A DNA stretch of 64,000 nucleotides, taken from positions 1,612,001 through 1,676,000 of the forward strand of contig CAVVIH010000006.1 in assembly GCA_963748295.1 (NCBI GenBank). Direction: 5' to 3'. The first letter of the stretch is position 1. Each line of letters begins with the position of its first letter. Shown here piece after piece: positions 1 through 9,256 of this stretch. Made by a program: the position numbers and the translations under genes. Source of the DNA: CAVVIH01 sp963748295. GTDB taxonomy: Bacteria > Acidobacteriota > Vicinamibacteria > Vicinamibacterales > 2-12-FULL-66-21. Under the pieces are notes generated by a model, which was given only the letters and a program-made list of their open reading frames with translations, ran no database searches and had not been told where the DNA came from.

Positions 1-666
1 GACGTGACCGACACACCGCGGATAGCACTCAGCGCGGGGGGGCGATTCGGCGTGCTGCGGATCGATTCAGGCAAGCCGGGCGGCCGGTCGTGGCAGGTCA
101 GCATCGACGCCGGGCTCGACGCGGTGTTCGATTCGCAGAACAGGGAGGATGCGATCGGGTGGGACGGAAACTACGGCCTCACCGTGACGACCGCATCCGG
201 ATCGCCGCTTTCGTTCAAGTTCGCGCTGCTGCACCAGTCGAGCCACGTCGGCGACGAGTACGCGATTCGGACCGGACGGACACGCCTCAATTACACGCGC
301 GAGGAGTTCGCGCTCGGGGTCAGCTCCCGGCTTTCACGCCGGTGGCGTGCGTACGGTGAGACAGGAGTGGCCTACAAGCGCAAGTACGACGGACAGGAAC
401 CCTGGCGCGCGCAGGGCGGCGTGGAGTACGAGTCGCGGCCGAAACTGCTCGGCGGCCGTTTCGCGTGGTATGGCGCGGCTGACTTTTCCGGATGGGAAGA
501 ACGCCGTTGGCGGCTCGACACGGCGATGCGCGGCGGCATCGTGACGCGTACCGATGGCCGCACTTACCGGCTCGGCATGGGCTGGACCGACGGACCTCCG
601 CCGCTTGGCGAGTTCTACAAGGTGTCGGAGGGATGGTTCACGTTCGGCCTGTGGGTCGATCTGTAG
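1..666 (+). CDS. DUF1207 outer-membrane protein, C-terminal part
   Basis: The frame is open from the left edge of the window, so the 5' end is probably missing; a GTG at position 4 would give 220 residues, against roughly 330-400 usual for DUF1207 proteins. The visible part has the family pattern: a beta-rich stretch ending in a 'LLHQSSHVGDEY' segment near residues 76-87, followed by alternating amphipathic strands and a terminal strand 'WFTFGLWVDL' typical of a barrel protein of the outer membrane. Function in the family is unknown. I assign the family from the residue pattern by memory, with good but not complete certainty; the truncation is an edge effect, not a lesion. Confidence 0.75.
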   Translation, partial: DVTDTPRIALSAGGRFGVLRIDSGKPGGRSWQVSIDAGLDAVFDSQNREDAIGWDGNYGLTVTTASGSPLSFKFALLHQSSHVGDEYAIRTGRTRLNYTREEFALGVSSRLSRRWRAYGETGVAYKRKYDGQEPWRAQGGVEYESRPKLLGGRFAWYGAADFSGWEERRWRLDTAMRGGIVTRTDGRTYRLGMGWTDGPPPLGEFYKVSEGWFTFGLWVDL

Positions 667-688
667 TTCGCGGCGGGAGACAGGTTCG

Positions 689-1267
689 ATGAACTCGACG
701 CAGTGCGTGATCTACCTGACCGCAGCGGTGTGGCTGGCGACGGGAGCGTCGCCTCAGCCGCCGGCGGACTTCTCAGGACGATGGACGGTCGAGACCGCGT
801 CGGCGGCGTCAGCTCCGGGAGGCGGCCGCGGCGCGGCGCGGGGCGACATGGGCAGCGGATGGTCTTCGACGATCGCCATCACCCAGGACCTGAAACAGCT
901 GGTGGTCGAGTCGATCGTCTTCTCGAGAAGCGATCTACAGGCGCAGCCGCGCTTCGTCTACGCGCTCGACGGCTCCGAAACGCGAAACACGATGTTGATG
1001 GGCCGGGGACCTCAGCTCCAGTCGTCGCGGGCACAATGGGACGGCGCGCGTCTGCAAATCACGACGACCCACACGTTCGACGATCCAGCCACGGGCAAAC
1101 CGGTCACGACGGATGTGACGCAGACGCTGTCGCTCGAATCGCCGGGCCGTCTCGTCGTCGAAGTGACACGCGGCGGCGCGCTCGGAGGTAAGCCGTCCAC
1201 CACGAGAACGGTCTACACGAAGAGCGAGATCGCGCGCGGCGCTACTCGCGCCCCTGCCTCGCCATAG
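689..1267 (+). CDS. Small exported protein of unknown function
   Basis: An ATG at 689, 22 bases after the DUF1207 stop and preceded by a GGGAGA-like ribosome site, gives 192 residues. The first 23 residues form a signal peptide (short polar start, hydrophobic 'VIYLTAAVWLATGASP'). The mature part begins with a 'PADFSGRWTVE' segment seen in many small secreted acidobacterial proteins and continues as a likely beta-sandwich or lipocalin-like fold with a repeated 'TTTHTFDDPATGKPVTTD' segment. The frame stays open further upstream but that stretch overlaps the preceding gene and is unlikely to be translated. It is probably cotranscribed with the preceding gene. No specific function can be assigned. 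Confidence 0.7.
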   Translation: MNSTQCVIYLTAAVWLATGASPQPPADFSGRWTVETASAASAPGGGRGAARGDMGSGWSSTIAITQDLKQLVVESIVFSRSDLQAQPRFVYALDGSETRNTMLMGRGPQLQSSRAQWDGARLQITTTHTFDDPATGKPVTTDVTQTLSLESPGRLVVEVTRGGALGGKPSTTRTVYTKSEIARGATRAPASP

Positions 1268-2690
1268 CGCGTCCCTGTGCCGGCGCGCCAAGGCGGGGAG
1301 GCACGTACGGATCGCGGGCGTTCATCGGCACGTGCGGATACCGCTCGGCGCTCACCGTAAAGTCAGCCACGAGCTTCTCGATCGCGCTGAACACCCACGG
1401 GTTCGCGTCCTTGATGTCGGTCTCCTCTCGCGGATCGGAGAGAAGGTTGAACAGCCGCATCAACGGCGGCACCGGCGGCGCACCCGCTTCGGGCGCGTAC
1501 ACATAGTGGAGCTTCCAGTCCTTCCACTTGACGGCGCGCAGCTGCTGGTTGGCGAAGAAGATGACGTGGTCGCGGCCGGACTTGCTCTGCTTGCCTTCGA
1601 GAAACGGCAACTGGTTGACGCCGTCGATGGCCCGATCGTTCGGAACGATGTCGGCGCCGACGGCGGCGGCGAGCGTCGGAAACAGGTCGACCTGATGGAC
1701 GATCTCGTTCGAGACCCTGCCTGCCGGGATGCGCCCCGGCCAGCGGATGATGCACGGCGTGCGGATGCCGCCTTCCATCACCGTGTTGTAGAACCCTGAC
1801 CACGGCCCCGACGACCCGCGCCAGGGCCGCCGCTGCTCGGCGCCGTTGTCGGTGCACCACAGCACGATCGTGTTGCGCGTGATGCCGAGGCGGTCGATCG
1901 CGTCGAGAACACGTCCGACGTTCGCATCGAGCTCCGCCATCGCGTCGCCGATGTCTCCCGCTCCTGTCTTGCCCGCGAATTCCGGATGCGCGAGCGTGGG
2001 GAAATGGATCTGCGTCATCGGGTAGTACAGGAAGAAGGGCTTTTTCTCGCGCGCGTTGCGCTCCATGAAGGCGACGCTGCGTTCGGCTGACTCGCGATCG
2101 ATCGTGCGCCGCGTGTCCATGTCGAACGGCTTCACGCTGCGCGAAGGCGCCCCCGCCCTGCCTTCCCAGATGAACGAGGTCCCGGGTTCGGTCTGTCCCT
2201 GGGCGATCGTCGTCTGCGCCTCGTTGCTCGTGCGCGGAATGCCGTGGTCACTCGTCGAACCCCTGCGCGGAGGGTTCGCGGCCGTCGGGCCGATCGCCGC
2301 CGAGGTGCCACTTGCCGTAAAGCGCCGTGGAATAGCCGACGGACTTCAACGCTTCCGCCATCGTGACTTCCCACAACGTGATGCCGCTCGACTGCGTGGC
2401 GCCGGTGCGAATCGCATAGCGGCCGGTGAGAAGCGCGGCGCGCGAGACGGTGCAGGAGAACTCGACGTTGAAGTTGTTGAGCCGAATGCCTTCGGCGGCG
2501 AGCCGGTCGAGGCGCGGTGTCAGCGCGCCTCGCACGCTGCCGTACGCGCCGACCTCACCCCAACCGAGATTGTCGGGGAAGATCAGGACGATGTTCGGGC
2601 GGGTTGTTGAGTCCGCGTGGACTGGGCGCTCGCGGTCCCTGCCATGAGCCATGCACACGCGAGGAGCGTTAGCCAGACTCGCCGTGCCAT
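1242..2690 (-). CDS. Exported sulfatase (arylsulfatase family), frame broken twice
   Basis: Hydrolyses sulfate esters, probably of polysaccharides, in the periplasm. A signal peptide starts at the ATG at 2690 ('MARRVWLTLLACAWLM') but lies in a different frame from the catalytic domain, which is entered between about 2597 and 2625; a second break at 2248-2250, right after the conserved 'GFDE', separates it from the C-terminal two-thirds ('HGIPRTSNEAQ' onward). Visible family motifs are the N-terminal metal site 'FPDNLGWGEVG', the formylglycine site C-T-V-S-R (Cys codon 2452-2454), 'GKWHLGG', and the later 'LFPTLAAAVGA'. The usual Pro two residues after the modifiable Cys is Val here. The 3' end overlaps the convergent upstream gene by 26 bases. 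Confidence 0.85.
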
Positions 2691-2708
2691 GGTGAGGTCC
2701 CCAGTTTC

Positions 2709-3259
2709 CTAGCGCGGTTGCAGAACGCGATCGTCACCGGAAGTGCAGATATTGATCACGTCGAGCCTGTCTTTCGCATCGAACGTGCACGTGAGACTAC
2801 CGACCTCAACCTTGGTCACATATCCTTCACCAATACTCTTTAGTCTGGTGTTTCCGTCGAGATTCAGCAGGGGCTTTGGTTGAACCTTGGTTCGCAGTTG
2901 CCAGGGAGCGCCCGATCGCGATCGAAATTGATCTTTCGCTCCGCACCATCGCTGCTGAAAGTCACATTCTACTTGACCGCCTTCACCGATCGGCCGGATC
3001 TTGTCGCATGGATATCGACCCGGCGCCGGGTCCACTTTCACCCAGAACTTCCATGTAAAGGACAGTGGCTCGCCCGGCTCGTGGTCGTATCCATTACCCT
3101 GGTCTTTCCATTCCCATTGCGTCCCGTTGAGCAGGCCCGCGTGTAAGGCGATCGAGCCGTTCCTCACGCGGATCGGCGGTTCGTCGGACAGTAGCGTGAA
3201 GTCGCGACACCTGCAATCACGACGACCACCACTGCAGTCCCGATGAGTGCCTTTTTCAT
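2709..3259 (-). CDS. Signal-anchored protein of unknown function, one frameshift
   Basis: Not recognised. An ATG at 3259 opens a clean signal peptide or membrane anchor ('MKKALIGTAVVVVVIAGVA') that runs into a stop after about 33 codons, while the rest of the protein continues in another frame from about 3185-3205 ('LLSDEPPIRVRNGSIALHAG'). Joined, it is about 180 residues with a polar, Trp- and Cys-containing body: cysteines occur in 'YPCDKIRPIG', 'QVECDFQQRWCGAKD', 'SLTCTFDAKD' and 'NICTSGD', suggesting disulfide bonds in an exported domain. It is immediately upstream of, and in the same direction as, the sulfatase. The 5' assignment is inference from the signal peptide; no homologue is known to me. 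Confidence 0.55.
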
Positions 3260-3287
3260 CAGCCCCTCCGCGCGGGCTGAGTCTACC

Positions 3288-3787
3288 TCATCCGCGAGGT
3301 GTCAACACTTTTTCATAGCGCCACACGTCGAGCAGGAATGTGCCTTCCGACGTCTCCGCCTCGTTGACCATCGTCCCAACGCGTCGCCATCCGGCCTTCT
3401 CGTAGAATCGCGCGGCGCGATCGTTGCCGATTGCGCAAGCGAGCCATGCCGTCCGGAAGCCGTTCCGCGCGAGCCTGGCTTCGGCGTCGGCAACAAGGGC
3501 CGCCGCCACGCCAGTGCCGCGCGCTTCTGCCGCGACAAAGAGCTGATACAGCTCGTCGTGCTTCAGAATGTAGAAGCCGACCGGCGAACCTGGCGAGCCG
3601 ACGACGCGGGTTTCCGCGAGCGCGGCGTGCAGCCGGTCCCGGAAACTCCGAGGGTGACCGAAGCCACTTCAGGTTCGGGCGGCACGATGTGCGCGTGGGC
3701 GTCGTTCCAGGCCTGGAGCCACACGCGTGCGAGCGCATCGAGCTCGCGTTCCTCGGCCGGTCTCACCTCCATTTCGACCTCCCGCAA
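3288..3787 (-). CDS. GNAT-family N-acetyltransferase, one frameshift
   Basis: Transfers an acetyl group from acetyl-CoA to an amine; substrate unknown. The N-terminal half ('VRPAEERELDALARVWLQAWNDAH') and the C-terminal half ('RGTGVAAALVADAEARL' followed by 'NDRAARFYEKAGWRRVG') are both characteristic of GNAT proteins; the latter holds the acetyl-CoA pyrophosphate loop and the motif B helix. The two halves sit in different frames and meet around 3640-3655, where the sequence passes from 'VTLG' to 'SFRDRLHAALAETRVVG'. Joined length, about 165 residues, is normal for the family. It is divergent from the TonB receptor gene, with about 70 bases between starts. Confidence 0.8.
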
Positions 3788-3857
3788 ACAAGTCTAGTAA
3801 TCCTTCCCTGTTGAGCTCGACTGGCTGTAAGCTGAGCCATACGGAAGGATGGTGACG

Positions 3858-6609
3858 ATGTCACGCGCCGCCCTTGTCCTCCTGGCGTTCCTGCCGATCG
3901 AGGCGAACGCGCAGGGCCTCACCGGTACTCTCGTCGGGACTGTGAAGGACGGCCAGGGTGGCGTGCTTTCGGCCGCCATCGTCCGCGTGCTTTCTCCCGC
4001 GCTCATGACCGGCGAGGAGCGGACGACGTCCAACGACAAAGGCCAGTGGCGGTTCCCGGTTCTGCCGCCCGGCCAGTACCAGTTGCTCGTCGAGCTGCCG
4101 CCGAAGTTCAAACCTTATCGTCAGGACGGCCTGATCATGGGCGCGGGCCAGATCCTCGAGCGCCCAATCGTCCTCGAATTGATCGGCCTGGCTGAATCGG
4201 TCACCGTCGAAGCGAGCTCGATCGCCAGCTCGCGGACCACAGGCCTCGAGACGCGGTTCCGGTCCGACTACATCAGAACGGTGCCGACCCGCCGTTACAG
4301 CATGTTCGATCTGATAAGGAGCACGCCTGGCGTGTCGCCGACCTCCCCGTCGAGCGGGTCGGTCAACACCGTCTCGACGTTCGGATCGGGCGTCAACGAA
4401 AACGCGTTCCTGATCGACGGCACTAATTTCACCTGTCCGTGCCAGGGGGTTTCGCGCGCGGAACCAATCGTCGACGTCATCCAGGAACTGCACGTGCAGT
4501 CGATGGGCGCCTCGGTCGAGTACGGCAACATCCAGGGCGGGGTGTTCAACGTCGTCACCAAACAGGGCGGCCCGCGCCTCGCCGGCGAGACGTCGTACTA
4601 CGCGCAACCCTCCAGCCTGACCGCGCAGCCGGTCGTGCTCGCCGTGGGCACGCAGCCGTCGAGCGGCTACGAGCGCGTGCGCTACCACGACTTCACCGGA
4701 AGCGCCGGCGGCCCGATCAGCCGCGAGCGCCTGTGGTTTTTTGGCGCGTACCAATACTTTCGCGATTACGACAGCCAGCCGGGCGCAAACCCTGCGTTGC
4801 CGAGGAAGTACGAGCAGAACAAGGTGTTCGCCAAGCTGAATTGGCAGCTCAGGCCATCATGCGGCTGATGAACAGCTTTCACGAGGAGGTCTGGGTCAAT
4901 CCAGGCACGCCAACCTTGGCCACGCCGTTCGAGACGACGCAGCGGAACAATGCCAAGGTTCCGAGCACGACGTTCGCTCATTTCACGCACGTGCTCTCGA
5001 ACCGGACGGTGTGGGAAGCGCGCATGGGCGATGTTCCACCTGGATCAGAATTTCGATCCGAGCTCGGGGGATAGAACGACGGCTCCGCGCCGCGATCAGT
5101 TCACAGGAAGGTCCAGCGGCAACGCCGCGCAGATCGGCTCGCTGATGCTCGAACGGATCACCGCGAAGGCATTGCTCCATCGGTATTTCTCGGACTCGTT
5201 CGGCACCGATCACCACCTCAAGGTCGGTACGCAGATCGAGCGCGGCGAGCACCATCTCCTGCGGGCGATTCCAGGAGGCGTGCAGGACGTCGACGATAGA
5301 GGCGCGCCATTGCAGGCGATCTACCGCGACCCCTGGGCCACGGGCGGCTTGTTCCACACCGCGGCGGTGTTTGCCAGCGATTCGGTCAGCGTGAAGGACC
5401 GGCTGACGGTGGATGCAGGGATCCGCTTCGATCACAGCCGCGCGATCAGCCAGGACCTTCCGGCGGTCGATGCGGAAGGCTACGAAACCGACGCGGTCAC
5501 AGAAGGTCTCGGCACGATATTCACGTGGAAGGTGTTCTCGCCGCGCCTTGGCGTGAACGTCAAGCTCGACTCGAGCGGCCGCACGATGCTTCGCGCGAAC
5601 TACGGGCGGTTCTATCAGGGTGTGCTCAGCGGCGAGCTCGATCCGGTTTCTACGGGCATCACGCCGATCAGAACGATGGCGTACGAGGCGGCGACCGGAG
5701 GCTACACGCGACTGGTGTCGGTGGTCGATCCGAAGCTCAACGTGGCGCTCAATCGCGAGATGGACACGCCTCACACCGACGAGATCTCGGTGGCTCTCGA
5801 TCGCGAGATCGGTCCTGCGATCAGGGCGTCGGCAGCGTACGTGCGAAAGCGCGGCGGAGAACTCCATCGGCTGGACCGACACGGCCGGCCAGTATCGCGA
5901 CGAAACCAGGACGCTGGCCGACGGGACGATCGTACCGGTGCGCGCCCTGACGAACGGTACGGCGGCGCGCCGCTTCCTGCTGACGAATCAAGATCTGTTT
6001 TCAAGTACAATGGCGCTCGTTGTCGCCGTCGAAAAACGGCTGTCGAACCGGTGGCAGGCATCGGGCTCGTATACCTACTCGCGCGCGTACGGCCTCCAGG
6101 CGACGAGCAACGCCGCGGCCGATGCGGCGCAGTTCAGCACGATAGCCGGCGCGAACTTCCTGACGTTCGGCCAGGATCCGAACGACCTCACCAATACGAC
6201 CGGCCGTCTGCCGAACGATCGGCCGCACATCTTCCGGGCGACCGGCATCGTCACGCTCCCGTGGCACGACATCCTCGTCGCCGCGAACCTGCAGAGCTTC
6301 AGCGGCAAGCCGTGGGCGGCCGCAACGCAGGTGCAGCTGCCGCAGGGGAATCAGCGCGTTCTGCTCGAGACGCGCGGCTCGCACCGGCTGCCGTCGCAGA
6401 CGCTGCTCGACCTCCGCGTATCCAAGACGCTTCAAATCGGCGCTGCCGCGAAAGTCGATTTGATCCTCAATGTACTGAACGTGCTCAACGACACCGCTAC
6501 AGAGGCGCTGGCGTCGGACATCTGGCTTAGCCCGACGTTCGGGACGCCGACGCAGTTCATGGATCCGCGGCGGGTCATGCTCGGAGCGCGGCTGAATCTC
6601 GGACGGTGA
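3858..6609 (+). CDS. TonB-dependent receptor with carboxypeptidase-regulatory domain (Oar-like), three frameshifts
   Basis: Outer-membrane transporter or adhesin of the Oar/TonB type. Two start codons compete: ATG 3849 touches the GGAAGG ribosome site (3843-3848), whereas ATG 3858 lies nine bases after it and is preferred. A signal peptide ('SRAALVLLAFLPIEANAQ') is followed by a CarboxypepD_reg-like fold (about residues 20-110, 'GTVKDGQGGVLSAAIVRV'), a plug domain ('TPGVSPTSP', 'NENAFLIDGTNF', 'VFNVVTKQGG') and barrel strands to the terminal 'RRVMLGARLNLGR'. Frame changes occur near 4855, 5030 and 5868; the protein reads smoothly across all three once joined (about 915 residues, normal for the family). 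The transported substrate cannot be told. Confidence 0.85.
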
Positions 6610-6657
6610 GTGACCCGATCTCCACGCCGTTAGCACATTAGCCGGCAGGAGGGTCGC

Positions 6658-7269
6658 ATGATGCTCCGGCTGCCGGCGTCGATGTTTCTCTTGTTGTTCT
6701 GTGCTCTGCCTGCCGCGGCGCAACCCGCGCCAGATCCCCCCAATCAGTCGATCGGCGTCGGCGCCCAATGGGCGCCACACTCCGGGCGAGGCGAGGCGCC
6801 CGGCGTGCAGGTCGCCTGGCGGCGATGGTTTACGCCGTACCTGGGAGTCGGAACCGAATTCCGATGGTTTCAGAGGGACACCGCCGGCGAAATCGACTTT
6901 CCGGCCCAGGCGGCTCCCGGCGGTGTCGCGGTGGCGTCACAGCAGGGACGGGACGACCGGCGCGTCTCGAGTCACGGGTTCTCCGGCGGGCTTCTCGCGA
7001 GAACGTCGATTGGCCGGCTGACGCTCATCGGCGGCGCGGGGCCAGGCTTCTTCGTAGAACGGACTCGTCACGACACCGTGATCAACGGCAGCCGCAACGC
7101 CGGCAGCATGACGATCAGCTCGTTCGGCGTGCAGATGCTGGCAGAAGCGGATCTGCGCGTCACGAACCGCCTCTCGGCCTTCGCCGGCCTGCGCATGGAG
7201 ATCCGCGACATCCGAACGATGGAGAGCAGCTTCGGCTACCCGACTGCGGGCGTGCGGTTCGCGTTCTGA
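6658..7269 (+). CDS. Outer-membrane beta-barrel protein
   Basis: The start is well supported by an AGGAGGG ribosome site about six bases before two adjacent ATG codons at 6658 and 6661. A signal peptide (residues 1-21, ending 'LPAAAQ') precedes a barrel with alternating hydrophobic and polar residues: 'GVGAQWAPHSG', 'YLGVGTEFRWFQ', 'LTLIGGAGPGFFVER', 'LSAFAGLRMEIRDI', ending with Phe in 'AGVRFAF', a normal outer-membrane insertion signal. At 203 residues it resembles OmpA-like or OmpW-type small barrels of eight strands. It lies 48 bases behind the TonB receptor in the same direction and is probably cotranscribed. The exact role is unknown. Confidence 0.7.
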   Translation: MMLRLPASMFLLLFCALPAAAQPAPDPPNQSIGVGAQWAPHSGRGEAPGVQVAWRRWFTPYLGVGTEFRWFQRDTAGEIDFPAQAAPGGVAVASQQGRDDRRVSSHGFSGGLLARTSIGRLTLIGGAGPGFFVERTRHDTVINGSRNAGSMTISSFGVQMLAEADLRVTNRLSAFAGLRMEIRDIRTMESSFGYPTAGVRFAF

Positions 7270-7365
7270 TCGTGCTGTGACGCGGTGCGATATGGCGGCC
7301 ACGCGTCGCGCAGATACAGAGCGAACGGAATCCACCAGAGGAATCGTTCGTGAGGCACAGGACGA

Positions 7366-9251
7366 CTAGACAACGGCCAGGTGCCGTTCCAAATCAGCCA
7401 CGTAACATGCGGATGGGCCGTCAGCGCTGGCGCGACCGCGCAGCCTGAACGCGGCCATCTCTTCGCCGTTGCGCACGAGCAGCACGTCGCCGGCCAGCGC
7501 CGGGTGGTTCCAGGTCTTCCCCTCGATCGCCTTGAACCGCGCGAGCTCCCTGAACTGATCCGGCGTCGCGCCCACGAGCGCCAGCTCGCCTTCCTCCGAA
7601 ATCACGAGCAGGACGTCCTGATCGGCGAGCAGCACGAGCTGGCCGTTGCCGTACCGTCCACCTTTCCACTTGCGCGCGCCATCCTGCAGATCGATGCACG
7701 CCAGGATGCTGCCGTCGAACCCGTAGGCGTGGCCTTTGTGGACCACGAAGTCGTTGAAGTGCGGCTTCAGTCCGGTGGAGGTCCAGCGCTCGGCGACTTT
7801 CCATCCGTTTGAATCGCGAGATACCGACAGACGGCGAATGCCGGCGCCGGCGGGCATCGCCACGGCGCTGATCAGCACGTCGCCATCCGCGGTCAGCGCC
7901 GGCTGAACCATCGCGGCGCCGCCAGCCTCCCACCCGTGCTCCCACTGCTGCTCGCCGCTCGCCGGCGCGACGCTGACCGCGCCCGATCCGCTGATCAGCA
8001 GCACCTGCTCCACGCCGCCAATCGTCGCCCGATGCGGCGAACCGTAGCTGGCGAGCCCTCGCGGTCCGACCCAGCGTTTGCTTCCGTTCGCCGCGTCATA
8101 CGCCGCCAGCGTTCCGGAGGCGGCGACGATCACGAGGTCGTCGATCACCAGCGGTGAGCTCGAAAAACCCCAGTCCGGAACCTTCCTGTTCGTGTCGGCC
8201 GAAACGTTGCGCGACCAGAGCAGCTTGCCGCTGCGCGCGTCGAGCGCGTTCAGGATTCCCGTCGAACCGAAGGCAAAGACGCGGCCGTTGCCGAGCGTCG
8301 GCGTACCGCGCGGACCGAAGTCGCCGCTCCCATCCTGGAAGCGAACCGGATCACCATGACGCCACACCGGCTTCCCGGTGGACACTCTGTAGCTGGCGAC
8401 GATCTCTTCCTCGCCACGCTGCTCCTGCGTGTAGAAGAGATCGCCGGCGACCGCGAACGACGACCAGCCCGGGCCGATCGGCCGCCGCCACATCTCGACG
8501 AGCGGAGACCTCGACCAGTCGGTCTCGATGCGCAGGCCGTGAACGATGCCGTCGCGTTGGGTGCCGCGAAAGCCACCCCATTTGACTTGCGTGATATCTG
8601 AGGCCACCCCTTCGACTCGCCCTTCGACTCGTTGATATCTGGCTCGCCCGGAAGAGGCTTGCTGGTTGAAGTCACCTCGGGAGCCGAAGGCGCCGGCGTG
8701 CTTTCTGTCGGGACAACATCGTTTGACGCGGTCGCAAGCAGCTGTTCTTCCGCCGTCTTCTCCCAGCGCCATGCGAACTGCAGGCCCAAGTCGCCAGTGA
8801 CCCCCTCCGTCCTGAATAGTGTCCAGACGCCGCATGCGAGCAAGATTGTCGCTACCATCGTTGGCCGGCGCAGGCCTGATGGCAGTCGCCGCGTTGCCGC
8901 TGCCCACAGAACAAACGCGGGCGCCACAGTTTTAGGCGTCAGCAAAAGGGCGAACAACACCGTTCCCGCCATCGCCCGTTTCATCGACTCGTGCAGAAAC
9001 GGTATCGTGGCGAGCACGGCAACGATCGCGACGACAACCGCGCCAATGCGCTCCGGCCAGGGTGCACGGCTGAAGAACAGCCACCACACGAGGAACGCCA
9101 CGGTGCCGGCAAACGCCACGATCATGTAAGTACCGGCTTGGGCGGAAAAAACCTGCGAGGTCATCCTGGCAAGGACGATCAAGGCCGCGGCAGCCACGCC
9201 AGGCCAGAGTCGAAGCGGTCTTCGAGCGAGACTGTCTTGTTGGATGTTCAA
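7366..9251 (-). CDS. Membrane-anchored PQQ-like beta-propeller protein, one frameshift
   Basis: Start chosen as TTG at 9251, five bases after the permease stop, because it lines up with the start of the intact paralogue at 51402 (shared 'LARR(K)PLRLWPG'). About five membrane segments fill residues 10-150 ('PGVAAAALIVLARM', 'TYMIVAFAGTVAFLVWWLFFS' and following), then a proline/serine linker, then an exported PQQ-like propeller beginning near 'WGGFRGTQRDGIVHGLRI' with blades such as 'VFAFGSTGILNALDARSGKLLWSR' and 'KRWVGPRGLASYGSPH'. The frame changes around 8595-8612 in the linker. Such propellers often act as scaffolds or quinone-free sensors; no dehydrogenase residues are evident. It is the last gene of a padR-permease-propeller operon. 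Confidence 0.8.
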
Positions 9252-9256
9252 AGCCG

